The notes beneath the pieces were generated by a model, which was not told the origin of the DNA, made no database searches, and saw only the letters and a program-made list of their open reading frames with translations. The position numbers were made by a program, and so were the translations under genes. This document shows, piece by piece, positions 9,691 through 19,406 of a DNA stretch of 64,000 bases (the first letter of the stretch is position 1; each line of letters begins with the position of its first letter). This stretch comes from Dryocosmus kuriphilus (lineage: Eukaryota; Arthropoda; Insecta; Hymenoptera; Cynipidae), in contig CM076197.1 in the NCBI GenBank assembly GCA_038277395.1, positions 81,887,951 to 81,951,950 on the forward strand, in the 5' to 3' direction.

Positions 9691-10731
9691 AAAATCGATT
9701 TTCTCGAAATTAGAGATATTGCGCATCTTCTCCTTTCTCACTTAGTAGTGACCTTCTTTTCTAAAACATTCTACAATACTTTTCATTTTTTTTTTTTTTT
9801 TGTGAACAACTACAGAACATTTGTACAGTTCGCATGCATTTTTTCCAATAGCTAATCCGTAGAGCTTTATTTTGATGAAAATGCAGCTTCCATTATTCTT
9901 CCGACACTCGTGATCCCCCCCCCCCCCCCCCACTCCCCTCGTTCTTTTTGATTAGCGTCATTAGTGCCATTTTGTTCCGTTTTGTCGAAACACACGCTCT
10001 TTGAAGCATACATATGTCGAGAGAGGATAATAATGAAACCGGCTCAATATTTCTTTCCCTCTTCGCGCCCACGGTTCTCGATGTGAAATCAATGGAAAGT
10101 CATTGCCTCCAGTGAAAGAATGGAAAGGATCGGAAGAGAGAGAGAGAGAGAGAGAAGGCAGGAAAAAAGGAAAAGAGGAAGAAAGAAAGAGACAGTAGAC
10201 GGATACAGAAGAGGAGCCAGAGGATAGCGTAAAAATGCACCGCTGGACGATTGTACGCTTCGAATGGAGACGCCAAATCCCTCGTATCTGTATTTATATG
10301 CATCTAGCCGATACCAGAGGTACACGACCGAACTAAACCTCCCAGAGCTCTTTGCGAAAGCTCACGGAAAACGAACTGCTCCAGCGGAGAAACATTTTTA
10401 ACTCGTCCCTCGTTTCTCTCTCTCTCTCTAAATCGTTCGATGCACCTCCGATACGTTATCCAGATCACCCCTTCCTCTCCCCCACGAGCCTGAACTAAGC
10501 TTTCAACTACAAGTCTTTCTTATTGAAGTTCCCAGACCTCTGTAATAAGTGTAATACAGTGACTGAAGAAAATGAAAAAATTGCACTGAAATGTTGTCAC
10601 TAAACATTAAACATTAGGATTGAGTGTGGAAAATGCTGGAATTAGCCAAATAACTTGAGACCAGCAAAAAAAAAGTTTCCGCTTGGCATCCAAAATAAAG
10701 CTGACACTGGTTGAGAAAGCAAAGAATAACC
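9691..10731. other. Non-coding stretch with simple-sequence tracts
   Basis: Holds a T run (about 9787-9801), a 17-base C run (9915-9931), a (GA)n run near 10135-10155 and a (TC)n run near 10417-10429. Sequence around 10200-10500 is complex and not obviously repetitive. Short open frames on the minus strand at 10089-10325 are translations of the pyrimidine-rich tracts. No gene is seen. Confidence 0.5.
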
Positions 10732-11036
10732 AATGAAATAAAAAGGTCATTTGTCTGTGATAGGGAGGTTGTAAGCTCTGAAAAAATTGTAAACGAAATA
10801 AATAACTACTATCGAGAAATTGGTGAAAAGATACAGAAAAATATAGATGTGGGTACAGAAATGGGTGAAATATAAATTAACACAGAATTAACCAAATTCG
10901 AGCCAATTACTATTACTGAATTAGATAAAATAGTAAATACTCTAAATAAACAGGCAGCAGCAGGTGATGATGACATTACTGTTCCTGAGCTAGTTGATAT
11001 ACTATCCTGTCATAAAAAATCACTTATTAAAGATTA
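10732..11036 (+). pseudogene. Non-LTR retrotransposon ORF2 fragment, 5' part
   Basis: In one frame this reads as the stretch just before and at the start of a LINE-type reverse transcriptase: NEIKRSFVCDREVVSSEKIV, then a segment equivalent to the family's FNxYFxxIG (INNYYREIGEKIQ), one stop codon near 10873, then FEPITITELDKIV and the AAGDDDITVPEL block (family: KAAGPDGIP). ORF2 reverse-transcribes the element's RNA at a nicked target. The fragment ends where mariner B is inserted and resumes at 12371. The ORF2 start, endonuclease and catalytic FADD box are all absent, so it is a dead fragment. The clade (Jockey/R1-like or other) is not assigned. Confidence 0.8.
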
Positions 11037-11038
11037 TA

Positions 11039-12368
11039 CGAGGCATGTCCAGAAAGTAAGTGTACTGGTACTCTCACAGCTGTAGGGAATACTTTTTAGA
11101 CATGTTGGCAACACTGCGCGTAGCCTGACCCCTCCCCTTCAAAACGAGACCAATCCGAGGTTAGTGTGTTGAAAACTCTTGACGCAATTGCATCTGTCGC
11201 GAAAAATATCGATCGTATCTCCCGCCAAGTGCGAAATTCGCGCCGTCATTCGCTACCTCGTTGTGAAGGGAAAAGCTCCAGTTGAGATTTATAATGAGGT
11301 GAAAACTGTTTACGGTAATGGAGCTATGAATCGTACGAGTGTGTACAAGTGGTGTCGCGAATTTAAAAATGGCCGTACTTCCGTGCATGACGATCAGAGG
11401 AGCGGAAGACCTTCAATTGTGACTGACGAACTTGTGGAAAAAATCGAGATTGCGGTCCGTGACGATCGCAGATTGACGTTAGATGATCTTTCTGTGATGT
11501 TTCCGCAAATCTCCAGATCCCTGTTACATGAAACAATCACAGAAACTTTCGGATATCGGAAATTGTCTGCGAGGTGGGTCCCAAAACAGCTGACAGAACA
11601 GCACAAGTTGAATCGAGTGCAGAGCTCCAAAGAGTTTTTGGAGCGCTACGAACGCGAAGGCGATGATTTTCTCTACTCTATTGCTACTGGAGACGAAACT
11701 TGGGTTGCCCACTACACGCCTGAAAATAAGAGGTAGTCTCAACAATGGCGCCACGCCTTGTCACCCTCCGCCAAGAAATCCAAAACCACAATTTCAGCCA
11801 AAAAAATCATGGCATCCGTGTTTTGGGACCATAAAGGCATAATTTTGATTGAATATCTGCCTCACGGGGAGACCATCAACGCGGCAAGATACTGTGAGAC
11901 GCTGAAAAAATCGAAAAGGGCGATTCAGAATAAAAGGAGGGGCATGCTGACGAAGGGAATCTGCCTGTTGCATGACAATGCCAAACCTCACACGGCCAAC
12001 CCCACGAAGTAACTCCTGGACTCTTTTGGATGGGACGTTTTGAACCACTCCCCGTACTCCCCTGACCTGCCCCTTCAGATTTCCATCTCTTCACTTGCCT
12101 GAAGGTGTATATGGGTGGAAACAAGTTTTCAATGAACGAGGAGGTGAAGGGGGAGGTGGAGAAGTGGGCGAAAGAGCTGGCGGGAGACTTCTTCGAGGCA
12201 GGCATCAAAAAATTGATCCCGCGGCTCACCACTTGCATCGAGAGGGATGGTGACTATGTCGAAAAATAACTTACATATGTACAAGTGTAACCAACTATGT
12301 TTTTGTTTTAATACATTTTTTTTAAAGCCTACATAAATTGAGTACACTTACTTTATGAACGTGCCTCG
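11039..12368 (+). mobile_element. Mariner element B, full length 1330 bp
   Basis: Inverted ends starting CGAGGCATGTCCAGAAAG at 11039 and the complement of CGAGGCACGTTCATAAAG at 12368 share most positions over about 28 bp and are flanked by TA (11037-11038, 12369-12370). The length is normal for an autonomous mariner. It sits inside a LINE fragment, whose reading continues on both sides. TIR divergence and a broken transposase indicate an old, inactive copy. Confidence 0.95.
11179..12269 (+). pseudogene. Mariner transposase (DD34D), two stops and one frameshift
   Basis: The coding region of mariner B spans the usual about 350 codons. Order: N-terminal helix-turn-helix (KCEIRAVIRYLVVKGKAPVE; VYKWCREFKNGRTSV), linker GRPSIVTDELVEK, second helix-turn-helix region, catalytic TGDETWV (first Asp), a TAG stop at 11734-11736 where the family has a Gln, FWDHKGIILIEYLPHGE, LLHDNAKPHTA (second Asp), a TAA stop at 12010-12012, YSPDL, a 1-base deletion near 12070, then SDFHLF (third Asp) and the tail ending at 12269. 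Counting through the deletion gives 34 residues between the second and third Asp, the mariner signature. The frame opens with TTG near 11179 and I see no in-frame ATG, so the original start is probably lost. All three catalytic Asp codons survive. Confidence 0.92.
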
Positions 12369-12370
12369 TA

Positions 12371-12463
12371 AATACTAATCTTTAGAATGGCACATTTCTT
12401 GAAATCCTGAAAATAAGTAAAGTGATTCCTATTCATAAAAGTGGATCTAGAGATAATGTCGAT
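12371..12463 (+). pseudogene. Non-LTR retrotransposon ORF2 fragment, continuation after mariner B
   Basis: Immediately beyond the right TA of mariner B the same LINE protein continues: NGTFLEILKISKVIPIHKSG followed by SRDNVD, the well-conserved block that normally precedes YRPIS in reverse transcriptases. One stop codon (TAG) lies just upstream of this block. Homology stops abruptly after the VD codons at 12463, so the catalytic palm is missing. With 10732-11036 it shows the retrotransposon fragment predates the mariner insertion. Confidence 0.8.
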
Positions 12464-12574
12464 ATAGCCAAGTTCGCCCATTCGTGAAATCAGCACTTAT
12501 CATAGCTGTATGTTTATTTTTCCCCTTTTGTGGATAATCGATATTTCTTAAATTTTTTCAGTTTCTACACTGTA

Positions 12575-12975
12575 AAAATTTTTTTGGGAATTTTCCCAAA
12601 AAAATTTGTGAAGCTTTGTACCCAAACATTTTGGGAATTTTCCTAACATTTCGTAGGGGAAATTCCCAAAAAAGTTGGCAATTTACCTTAGAGTTTGGGA
12701 ATTTTCCGTAAAATTTCTTAGGGAAAATTCCTGAACATATTGGGAATTTACATAAGAGTTTGGGAATTTTGCCAAACATTTCGTAGAGAAAATTCCCAAA
12801 GAAGTTGGGTATTTATCGAAGATTTTGAGAATTTTCCCTAACATTCCATGGTGAAAATCCGTAAAAAGTTGAGAATTTTCCCTTTCAGTTGATAGAAAAA
12901 TTCAAAGGGAAGCTGGAACTTTACCCAAGAGTTTGGGGATTTCCTCTAAATTTCGTAGAGAACAGTCTACTTCAT
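12575..12975. repeat. 65-bp tandem repeat built on GGGAATTTTCCC
   Basis: The phrase GAGTTTGGGAATTTTCC recurs at about 12691, 12756 and 12821 (65-bp spacing), with further decayed copies on both sides. About six copies in all, each containing a palindromic GGAAAATTCC-like core. It is related to the sequence at 14815-14962. No coding function is seen. Confidence 0.85.
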
Positions 12976-14220
12976 ATGGAAGCGTCTACTTCTCCAACCG
13001 AGGCTCAAATAAATGTAGAAATCGGTACTAAAGGAGTCATTATATTTATTTCAGTTATGCGACTTCTATATGAGCAAATATGTAAAAACACAGATTTTCC
13101 CAAAATTTTCAACGAATTGCATTAGTATCTAATTATCAGAGACTAACGCAATTTTCTTTAAAAAACTTTTTTCTAAAATAAATTGTTACGTCGTAACAAT
13201 TCATGTCCATAATTTCCAAATAATAATTTATTCTTTGCGTTCGAGAAATTCAGACAATATTGAGCCTTATTTCCTTTCATCTTATTTAATTTTGCTTCAG
13301 CAGATTTGTCATTTTATAACTCCGTAAAATGCATAGATAGCCTTCGACCATACTTAGGTACCATTTAGACATCTGTTTAAAATTGTGAGCATCTTTCAAA
13401 CTGTTTCCAGAGTTTCACTTTTATAACTTTAATCCTCGACAAAGTTTGTAGGATGGTGTCTAATTTGCAGCTTGATGTTTTTATTGTTCAGGCGTGCTTC
13501 GATGACACGACTTAGGATTTTGTCTCCGACCGTCTCTAAACAAATTTATGGCACCGAGTCTCCGACTAGACTAGCCCAAGTAGGGCTACCAGGTTAACGG
13601 TTTCACCGAATTTGTACCAATAGGCATCAACGATCCTTCTCTGTACCAATCACAGGCAGCTTTAGATACTTTCGACACACCTTTTGCAAGATCAAAATAT
13701 CCCCAAAATGTACTTCAATTTTACGAAGCGACCAGATTTCTCTTAGCTTCCGAACGTAAAGCTTCGAGTCCCCGAGAGCGCGGTCTTCACAGTAAGGCGA
13801 CTGTATCGTGTGTAAATATTACAGATATAATAAATGACATATTAACTCTTGTGTATATCAAACCAGTGGAAAAAGAGTTACTTCATTTTTTATTTTTACC
13901 ATCAAACATAAATCCTGAAATTATTTCATAAGGTTAAGCGTAAGGTGAATCATTGTTTTTGTATATGCTTACGAATATTCCTTCAACATCCTTGAAGTGT
14001 TAGATATTTTTATACGCTTTTATTTAACTCCACCTCGGTGTCTGTCGTGGCGGGACGGTGCAAATTTTCAATTCGTTTTTTCGCCTACTTATTTAATGAT
14101 TTGAAAATTAAACTTTTGCATGAATATTGCTTTGACCTGACATTTTCATTTTACGCTGCTGTAACATGCAAATAAAAATATCTTTATATAGAATTTGTCA
14201 ATTGAACAAATCACAGATTT
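12976..14220. other. AT-rich stretch, one weak coding-like segment
   Basis: No gene is called. On the minus strand about 13433-13540 there is an open segment reading GDKILSRVIEARLNN followed by KNIKLQIRHHPTNFVE. It has a protein-like composition and could be an old transposon or retrotransposon piece, but I cannot place it in a family. The rest is AT-rich with no visible repeat. Confidence 0.35.
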
Positions 14221-14407
14221 AGAACGGTAGTTCACAGCTGGTCGCTAGGTGGAGCACCACGTATCAGTTCAGAGTCACGAAGGAATAGTAAGGAGATCGA
14301 ACTCGCTGTTAAGAAATGTCAACAAAAACTGCACATAAAGTCATCTCTGGCTAAAGTACAGTCTTGGAATGATAGATTGTTCGCGCATGCACGGTACAGA
14401 TCTCTCT

Positions 14408-14533
14408 GTCTTCTTTTCTCTCGTGAAATTGTGCGAGTGAGAGTTCTGAGCTCTGAGCCGCATAACCTCACTTTCAAAAACGGTTCAGAGCTCGGACCTC
14501 TCACACGCACAATTGCACAAGAGGAAAGAAGAC
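14408..14533. repeat. Long hairpin: 53-bp arms, 20-base loop
   Basis: The arm 14408-14460 (starting GTCTTCTTTTCTCTCGTG) matches the reverse complement of 14481-14533 at 46 of 53 positions by hand alignment, with several of the differences compatible with G:U pairing. The loop is 14461-14480. It could be a small foldback MITE or give a hairpin RNA. It is not inside any recognised element. Confidence 0.8.
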
Positions 14534-14663
14534 TGTGTTTCTTTGTAGCAACAAGACCAAGTACTTCACCTATTTCACTGATTTCCAATGATGTTATTCT
14601 GTAATTAGATACCAGGACAAAGACTAAAAAGATTAAAATAAATAAAATTAAAATAAAAACATC

Positions 14664-14787
14664 TGCCCGCTTCGCGGGCACATTTTCATCGCGCGCTTCG
14701 CGCGAAGTATGAGCGCCCCTAGGGCGCGCGCCTATTGGCACTCGCGCTTCGCGCTCGATAAATTATTCACCTCGCGCTACGCGCTCG
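14664..14787. repeat. Cluster of five short GC-rich palindromes
   Basis: Successive perfect or near-perfect hairpins: TGCCCGCTTCGCGGGCA (14664-14680), TCGCGCGCTTCGCGCGA (14689-14705), GCGCCCCTAGGGCGC (14713-14727), CTCGCGCTTCGCGCTCG (about 14741-14757) and CTCGCGCTACGCGCTCG (14771-14787). They stand out sharply against AT-rich surroundings. Function is unknown; similar GCTTCGC hairpin strings can occur near transposon ends. Confidence 0.85.
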
Positions 14788-14814
14788 GTGTGTATGGATC
14801 GTATCGTCAATTCC

Positions 14815-14962
14815 TTTAAGTTTCCGGAAAATTCCCGACTAGTTAGGGAATATTTCATACTTTTCTGGAACTTTGGCTAAAATTAGGGACAAGTCTCTAA
14901 TATTTTCGGGAAAGCCCTCTTTCCCAACGAAATTTGGGAATTTTCCCTAACAATCACTTCGA
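14815..14962. repeat. Decayed copies of the GGGAATTTTCCC repeat family
   Basis: Contains TTTCCGGAAAATTCCC, TTAGGGAATATTTC and TTTGGGAATTTTCCCTAAC, matching the 65-bp repeat units at 12575-12975. It may be the other end of an older element, or an independent patch. Confidence 0.6.
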
Positions 14963-15019
14963 GTGCATAGCATTACCCCTAGAATTAATATTCTTACGAG
15001 AGCGGAGAGAATAGTTTTA

Positions 15020-16349
15020 CGAGGTCTGTCCGAAAAGTATCCGGAATACCTTCACACATCCACGCTGGTGTTATTCTTCGTCATCCGACGAGTGACATCC
15101 ATTTGATTGAATGACGCGCTCCCAAAGGTGTTTTTCCACTTCCTGAAGCAGTCCTGGAAGTCATGTTTCGAAATAGCCTTTAGTGCACTCGTCGCATTTG
15201 TTTGAATCGTCTCTGTCTCTTTAAACCTTTGTCCTTTAAATGGAGTTTTCAATTTTTGAAATAGCCAAAAGTCACAGGGAGCTATGTCTGGACTTTACGG
15301 AGGCTGGCGAAGCTTCACGACTTTGTGCTTTGTCAAATATTGCTGCATAAGGTTCGATGATTGCGCTGGCGCATTATCATGGTGAAGAAGCCAGTCACCG
15401 CTTGACCAAAGCTGAGGCCGTTTTCTTCTAATTGCGCCACGCAATCTTTTCAGAACTTCACAATAAAATTCTTTATTGATTTTTTGACCTATAGGAGCGT
15501 ATTCGTAGTGCACAACACTTTCATAATCGAAAAAAACAATCAACATTGACTTAACATTGCTCCAACTTTGATGTGCTTTTTTCGGTCGTGGCTCGGATGG
15601 AAGCTTCCACTGCGAAGACTGTTGTTTCGCTTCGGGATCATACTCATAAATCCACGATTCATCACCAGTAATAATCTTTTTGAGTACATTTTCATCATCA
15701 GAAACCATTTCCAAGTTGTCCTGAGCGACTTCAAATCAAAGCTTTTTCTGCTCTTCCGCGAGCAATTTTGGAATTAATTTTGCACACATACGAGTCATTC
15801 CCAGTTTCTCGGTTAAAATATCGCAAACATTAGTTTTCGGAATTCTAAGATCATATTCTAGTTCGCGCACAGTCAACCGTCGATCTTCTTTAATCTCAAG
15901 TCGCACACGCTCGATATTTTCCAGTGTTGTGCTTGAAGGGCGGCCGCAGCGCGAATCAGTGTTAACAGATTGGCGGCCATCTTTAAACCAATTGTACCGG
16001 TCATATATTTTTACCCATACAGTCATCTCCAAAGGCCTTCTGGATCACTTCAACCGTTTCCGCACAAGTCTTTGCAAGTTTAAAGCAAAATTTGATGCAA
16101 ATTCGTTGTTCAACTCTTTCGGTCATTTTGATATAAACAAATCCGCCAAACGCAATAAACAAATCCGCCCGCCAAAGAGACTCCGCACACAAATGCACGC
16201 TGTGTGCGAACTAAGGCGTCTCAACAAAAACTGCGGCATCGAGGGAGTTCCTGAAGAGTTGTAGTTTACAATGGTATCGGGTAAAGGGCGCTCGAACGTT
16301 CTGGCGCGGAGATTCAAAGGTATTCCTGATACTTTCCGCACAGACGTCG
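15020..16349 (-). mobile_element. Mariner element C, full length 1330 bp
   Basis: Inverted ends begin CGAGGTCTGTCCGAAAAGT at 15020 and, reversed, CGACGTCTGTGCGGAAAGT at 16349, flanked by TA (15018-15019 and 16350-16351). The transposase is on the minus strand. The TIRs differ from those of A and B, so this is a third mariner lineage in the first 17 kb. Length matches an autonomous copy, but the gene is broken. Confidence 0.95.
15052..16126 (-). pseudogene. Mariner transposase (DD34D), one frameshift and two stops
   Basis: Starts at the ATG at 16126 (MTERVEQRICIKFCFKLAKT). The helix-turn-helix region continues to AFGDDCMG, where a frameshift near 16005-16020 moves the reading into VKIYDRYNWFKDGRQSV and the GRPSSTT linker. 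A TGA at about 15736-15738 interrupts after LLAEEQKKL; the same frame then reads through TGDESWIYEYDPEAKQQ (first Asp), VVHYEYAPIGQKINKEFY, WLLHHDNAPAQSS (second Asp), a TAA at about 15295-15297 in place of the Tyr of PPYSPD, and IAPCDFWLFQKLK (third Asp), to a stop at 15052. The spacing of 34 residues between the last two Asp is the mariner signature. All catalytic residues remain, so the lesions are few and probably recent compared with element B. Inactive as it stands. Confidence 0.93.
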
Positions 16350-16394
16350 TATTATCAAAGCGGTAATTTTCTATCACAAAAACCAATGTAAACG

Positions 16395-16565
16395 GATCCA
16401 ATTCTTTACCTAAACAATTAGCAAATATCTTAATCTAGAAAGTTGTAAATAACAATCCAAGATATGTCTACGAGAACCTTAGAAATGTTTTATCCGCATG
16501 AATGTATACCATACTATGTATAATAGCGTTGTAAAATAAACATTGTTTTCCACAAAAAAAAAAAA
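16395..16565 (+). other. Possible 3' end of a polyadenylated retrocopy
   Basis: AATAAA (16535-16540) is followed 13 bases later by a run of twelve A (16554-16565), the arrangement left when a polyadenylated RNA is reverse-transcribed into DNA. The upstream about 150 bp carries no recognisable reading frame, so it could be the 3' UTR of a retrotransposon or a processed mRNA. It abuts the TIR element at 16573. Confidence 0.45.
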
Positions 16566-16572
16566 TAAGATG

Positions 16573-17650
16573 ACTGACTAGTAACACTGCCTTCCTGCTT
16601 CAGCGTACTCGTATTGTTTCAATTTTGTATTATTTTCTTTCTTTTTAAACAATTTACATTGAATATTAATGAAGATATTCAATACGATAAAGAAAATCAT
16701 AAAATAGATAATATTTTTTTAACAACACGGATATACGTGCCACTAAATAAATGGGAAAAATGTGGCTGTTCGTACCACTATTGATAGGGATGGGGGAGCT
16801 GAAAAGGGGGAGGAGCATCTCTAAGATTACCACCAATCCCTGTCAATATTGATATGAATAACCACATTTTTCCTACACTATTAGCACCCCCCATAACCCT
16901 GAAAAGGGTGAGGGGGTGACCGTTCACTTTTCTGTGACCAATTCACTTCTTTATCCCTACCGCCAAACTGTAGAGGGCGAAGGATATTACGTTCACATCC
17001 TGTGACCGATTACACCCCTTCCCTACCGCCCCCTTCACCCAGGAAAAGGTGGGGGGTCTGTCCGTTCACTAATCTCTGACCAGTCATACATACCCATTCC
17101 CTTCCGTTCCCACAATCATCGAACGGATGAAGAGTGTCATCGGTCACTCTTCTGACGAGCCACACCAGTTCTCTACCGCCCCCTAACCCTGGAAAGGACG
17201 AGGAATGTGGAAAGGGTGAGCACACTTCTCTGTAAAGGGTCAGGCGTGTGAACTGGCACTCTTCTGTGACTTATCCCCCCCCCCCCCCCTCCTCCAACCC
17301 TGGAAAGGGTAAGGAATGTAACTATTCATTCTCTTGTGACCAGTCTTACCTCATTCCTACCGCTCTTCTCTACCCCAACAAAGATTTGTTGAGTGTTTCT
17401 CTTCTGTGAATAATTTTTGCAATTAATATTTATTAGGTGGAAATATTTATTATTTGTTATGTACTTAAAATAATCTTTTCCTCATAAATACTAATCTTTC
17501 AGTTTTAAAATCGTTAAAACAATTCTGTTTCGTGATTTTCTTAACGCCTCGAATGAATATCTTTATTAATGTTCAATATAAATTGCTAAAAAAGAAAAAA
17601 AGAAAAAAATACGAGTACGCGAAAGCAGGAAGGCAGCGTTACTAGTCAGT
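16573..17650. mobile_element. 1.08-kb TIR element with internal satellite
   Basis: The ends are inverted copies over about 150 bp: ACTGACTAGTAACACTGCC at 16573 and the complement of ACTGACTAGTAACGCTGCC at 17650, continuing through CTTCCTGCTT, CGTACTCGTATT and, further in, CAATTTACATTGAATATTAA against CAATTTATATTGAACATTAA. The interior is a degenerate G/C-rich tandem repeat. No transposase is seen, so it is a non-autonomous element or large MITE. I could not identify a clear target duplication. Confidence 0.8.
16790..17400. repeat. Degenerate 68-78-bp tandem repeat inside the TIR element
   Basis: The phrase TTCTGTGACC and relatives recur at about 16933, 17001, 17073, 17151, 17229, 17265 and 17334. 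They alternate with CCCTACCGCCCCC and CCCTGGAAAGGG. Includes a 15-base C run (17275-17289). Wording resembles the inverted repeat at 735-1085, suggesting one satellite family present in two contexts. Confidence 0.75.
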
Positions 17651-19400
17651 AACCAGTAGCCACTATGACCACGATGGATTAAAATGTAACAAAAATTAAA
17701 ACCAGTGGTCACTTGGCTACAATTAATTCCTAATTTATGTATATTTGAAGCAATGAAATTAATAAAGTGCACTTTTTCGCGACAGCCAGTCAAATTTTTT
17801 AGTTTTGACCTTGAAAATGACATTTGCAGGTATTTTCATCGCCATATTCGTGATTAGTACATCAAAATACGAGCTTTAAAAGAAAAATTAAAAACCGCCG
17901 GCAAAGAGGCTGCTTGCCGACGCGGTATATTCCGTTTCCCAGAATTTAATTTTAACAATATTTTTGTGATCTTCAAAATGACTTCGGGTGGAGTTGGGTC
18001 GTCGGGTTTGCTTTCAAAACTAAAAGTCCAACTCTAATCTGTTCAAAAAATTCATCAATCAGGAATGTTTTTCACAATACACATTTAGTGGCTTTGTAGA
18101 ATTTTTATACATCAAAATTAAAACATACATGGAAATTGTTCGAATTTTTTGGTTACTTTAAATTTTATTAAGTTTCTGAAAATTTATAAAAATTTAATGT
18201 ATCCAAAAATTTATAAAATTTAAAAAATTTTAAAAGCTTCAAAAAGTTTCAAAAATTTTCAGTTTTTAAAAATTTACAAAAAATTCCAAAATTTCAGAAA
18301 GTTCCTAAAACTTCTAAAATTTCAATGTGTATTTGAATTTTGATATACAAAAATTCTATAAAATTCTCGGTTTTTTTCTGTTCACACTTTTGGGATGCCT
18401 CGCGATTATTTAGAGCACAGAAAGAAAAAAATCAACATATTTTCATAAAAATAGGTTAAAAGTGGAATTTATTGGCTTACATCATTTAGTTTAACATTCG
18501 AAATAGGGCTCTAGGAGATGAGTAACAGAAACCCTTAAATAATTCTTAAAAATTTTCAAGAAAAAAATGATAAAATATGAGTCTTTTGGAAGTTCTAGTT
18601 TCTGTGAAATAACTAATTTCCTATACTTCGACGGTAAAATTTGACAGTAAATAAAGTAAAGTGGACTCAATTTTGAGTAGATATAAAAAAGAAGCATTGC
18701 TCTAGATCTAACAGCACGACTGGAAACGTGGAGTCTTCGTGAAATCCGTAAAATCAGTTTTCACATGAAACGCTTCTCATTGAGATGGGAATGTAAAAAG
18801 TTTTCCGCATATAGACAAGACATAAAATATATTTTTTAAATCTATAAATTGGTATTGCTAGATCATAGGAGGTAATAGAATGTTCATCAATAGGTCGTTC
18901 GACGCGTCTCGAAGACATGAACAAATATATCACATGCAATACTGTAGTATTCTTAATATCAAAAAAGTTTTTCTCGTATAAGCAAAACAAAAGATTTTTT
19001 GAAATTTCTTAAATCGGTACTATCAGTTTATAAAAGGTTTCACAATAGGTCTGTCGATGTGTGTTGCTACATAATTCAATTAGAATATGTTTCAATTCTC
19101 GAATATTTTTGATAATATTATCCGAAATATCAGATATTAGAAAATTTATTTAAAAAAGAGAGGGTTTTGAACACTCGATAAAATCGCATTATTGTATTGT
19201 GTTTGCACTAATATTTTATTGTGAACTTAAAATTTTAAGATCAGGAAGATAAAGTTCGTTCCTGTATTTAAGCTTTGTAAAAATTTTCTTTCTTCTCTCA
19301 GCTTTTAACCATTAGAGCCTGTAACTATTAGAGAAAACCGCACTTTTGAATTATTATCTTTTACAATATTCACAATAATACTTTACTTCATCTCAATTTT
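17651..19400. other. AT-rich non-coding stretch
   Basis: No gene. Contains the 41-bp inverted pair at 18097-18137 and 18318-18358, low-complexity AAAATTT-rich sequence between them, and two weakly similar about 110-bp blocks (about 18790-18905 and 18957-19065, sharing AAAAAGTTTT..CGTATA and AATAGGTC). A segment starting at about 17805 (TTTTGACCTTGAAAATGACA) resembles 2130-2230. Confidence 0.5.
18097..18358. repeat. Inverted repeat with 41-bp arms
   Basis: TAGAATTTTTATACATCAAA at 18097 pairs with the reverse complement of the block ending at 18358 (AATTTTGATATACAAAAATT). Roughly 33 of 41 positions agree by eye. The 180-bp spacer is AAATTT-rich. Probably an old MITE. Confidence 0.6.
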
Positions 19401-19406
19401 AGTGTC

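Noticed and set aside
16001..16401. Overlapping frames at the start of mariner C on both strands
   Set aside because: Shadows of the transposase 5' end and TIR region; only the frame from the ATG at 16126 matches the mariner family.
18754..18990. 78-codon minus-strand frame with CLVYMRKTF-type repeats
   Set aside because: Produced by the weak direct duplication at 18790-19065; no coding signature.
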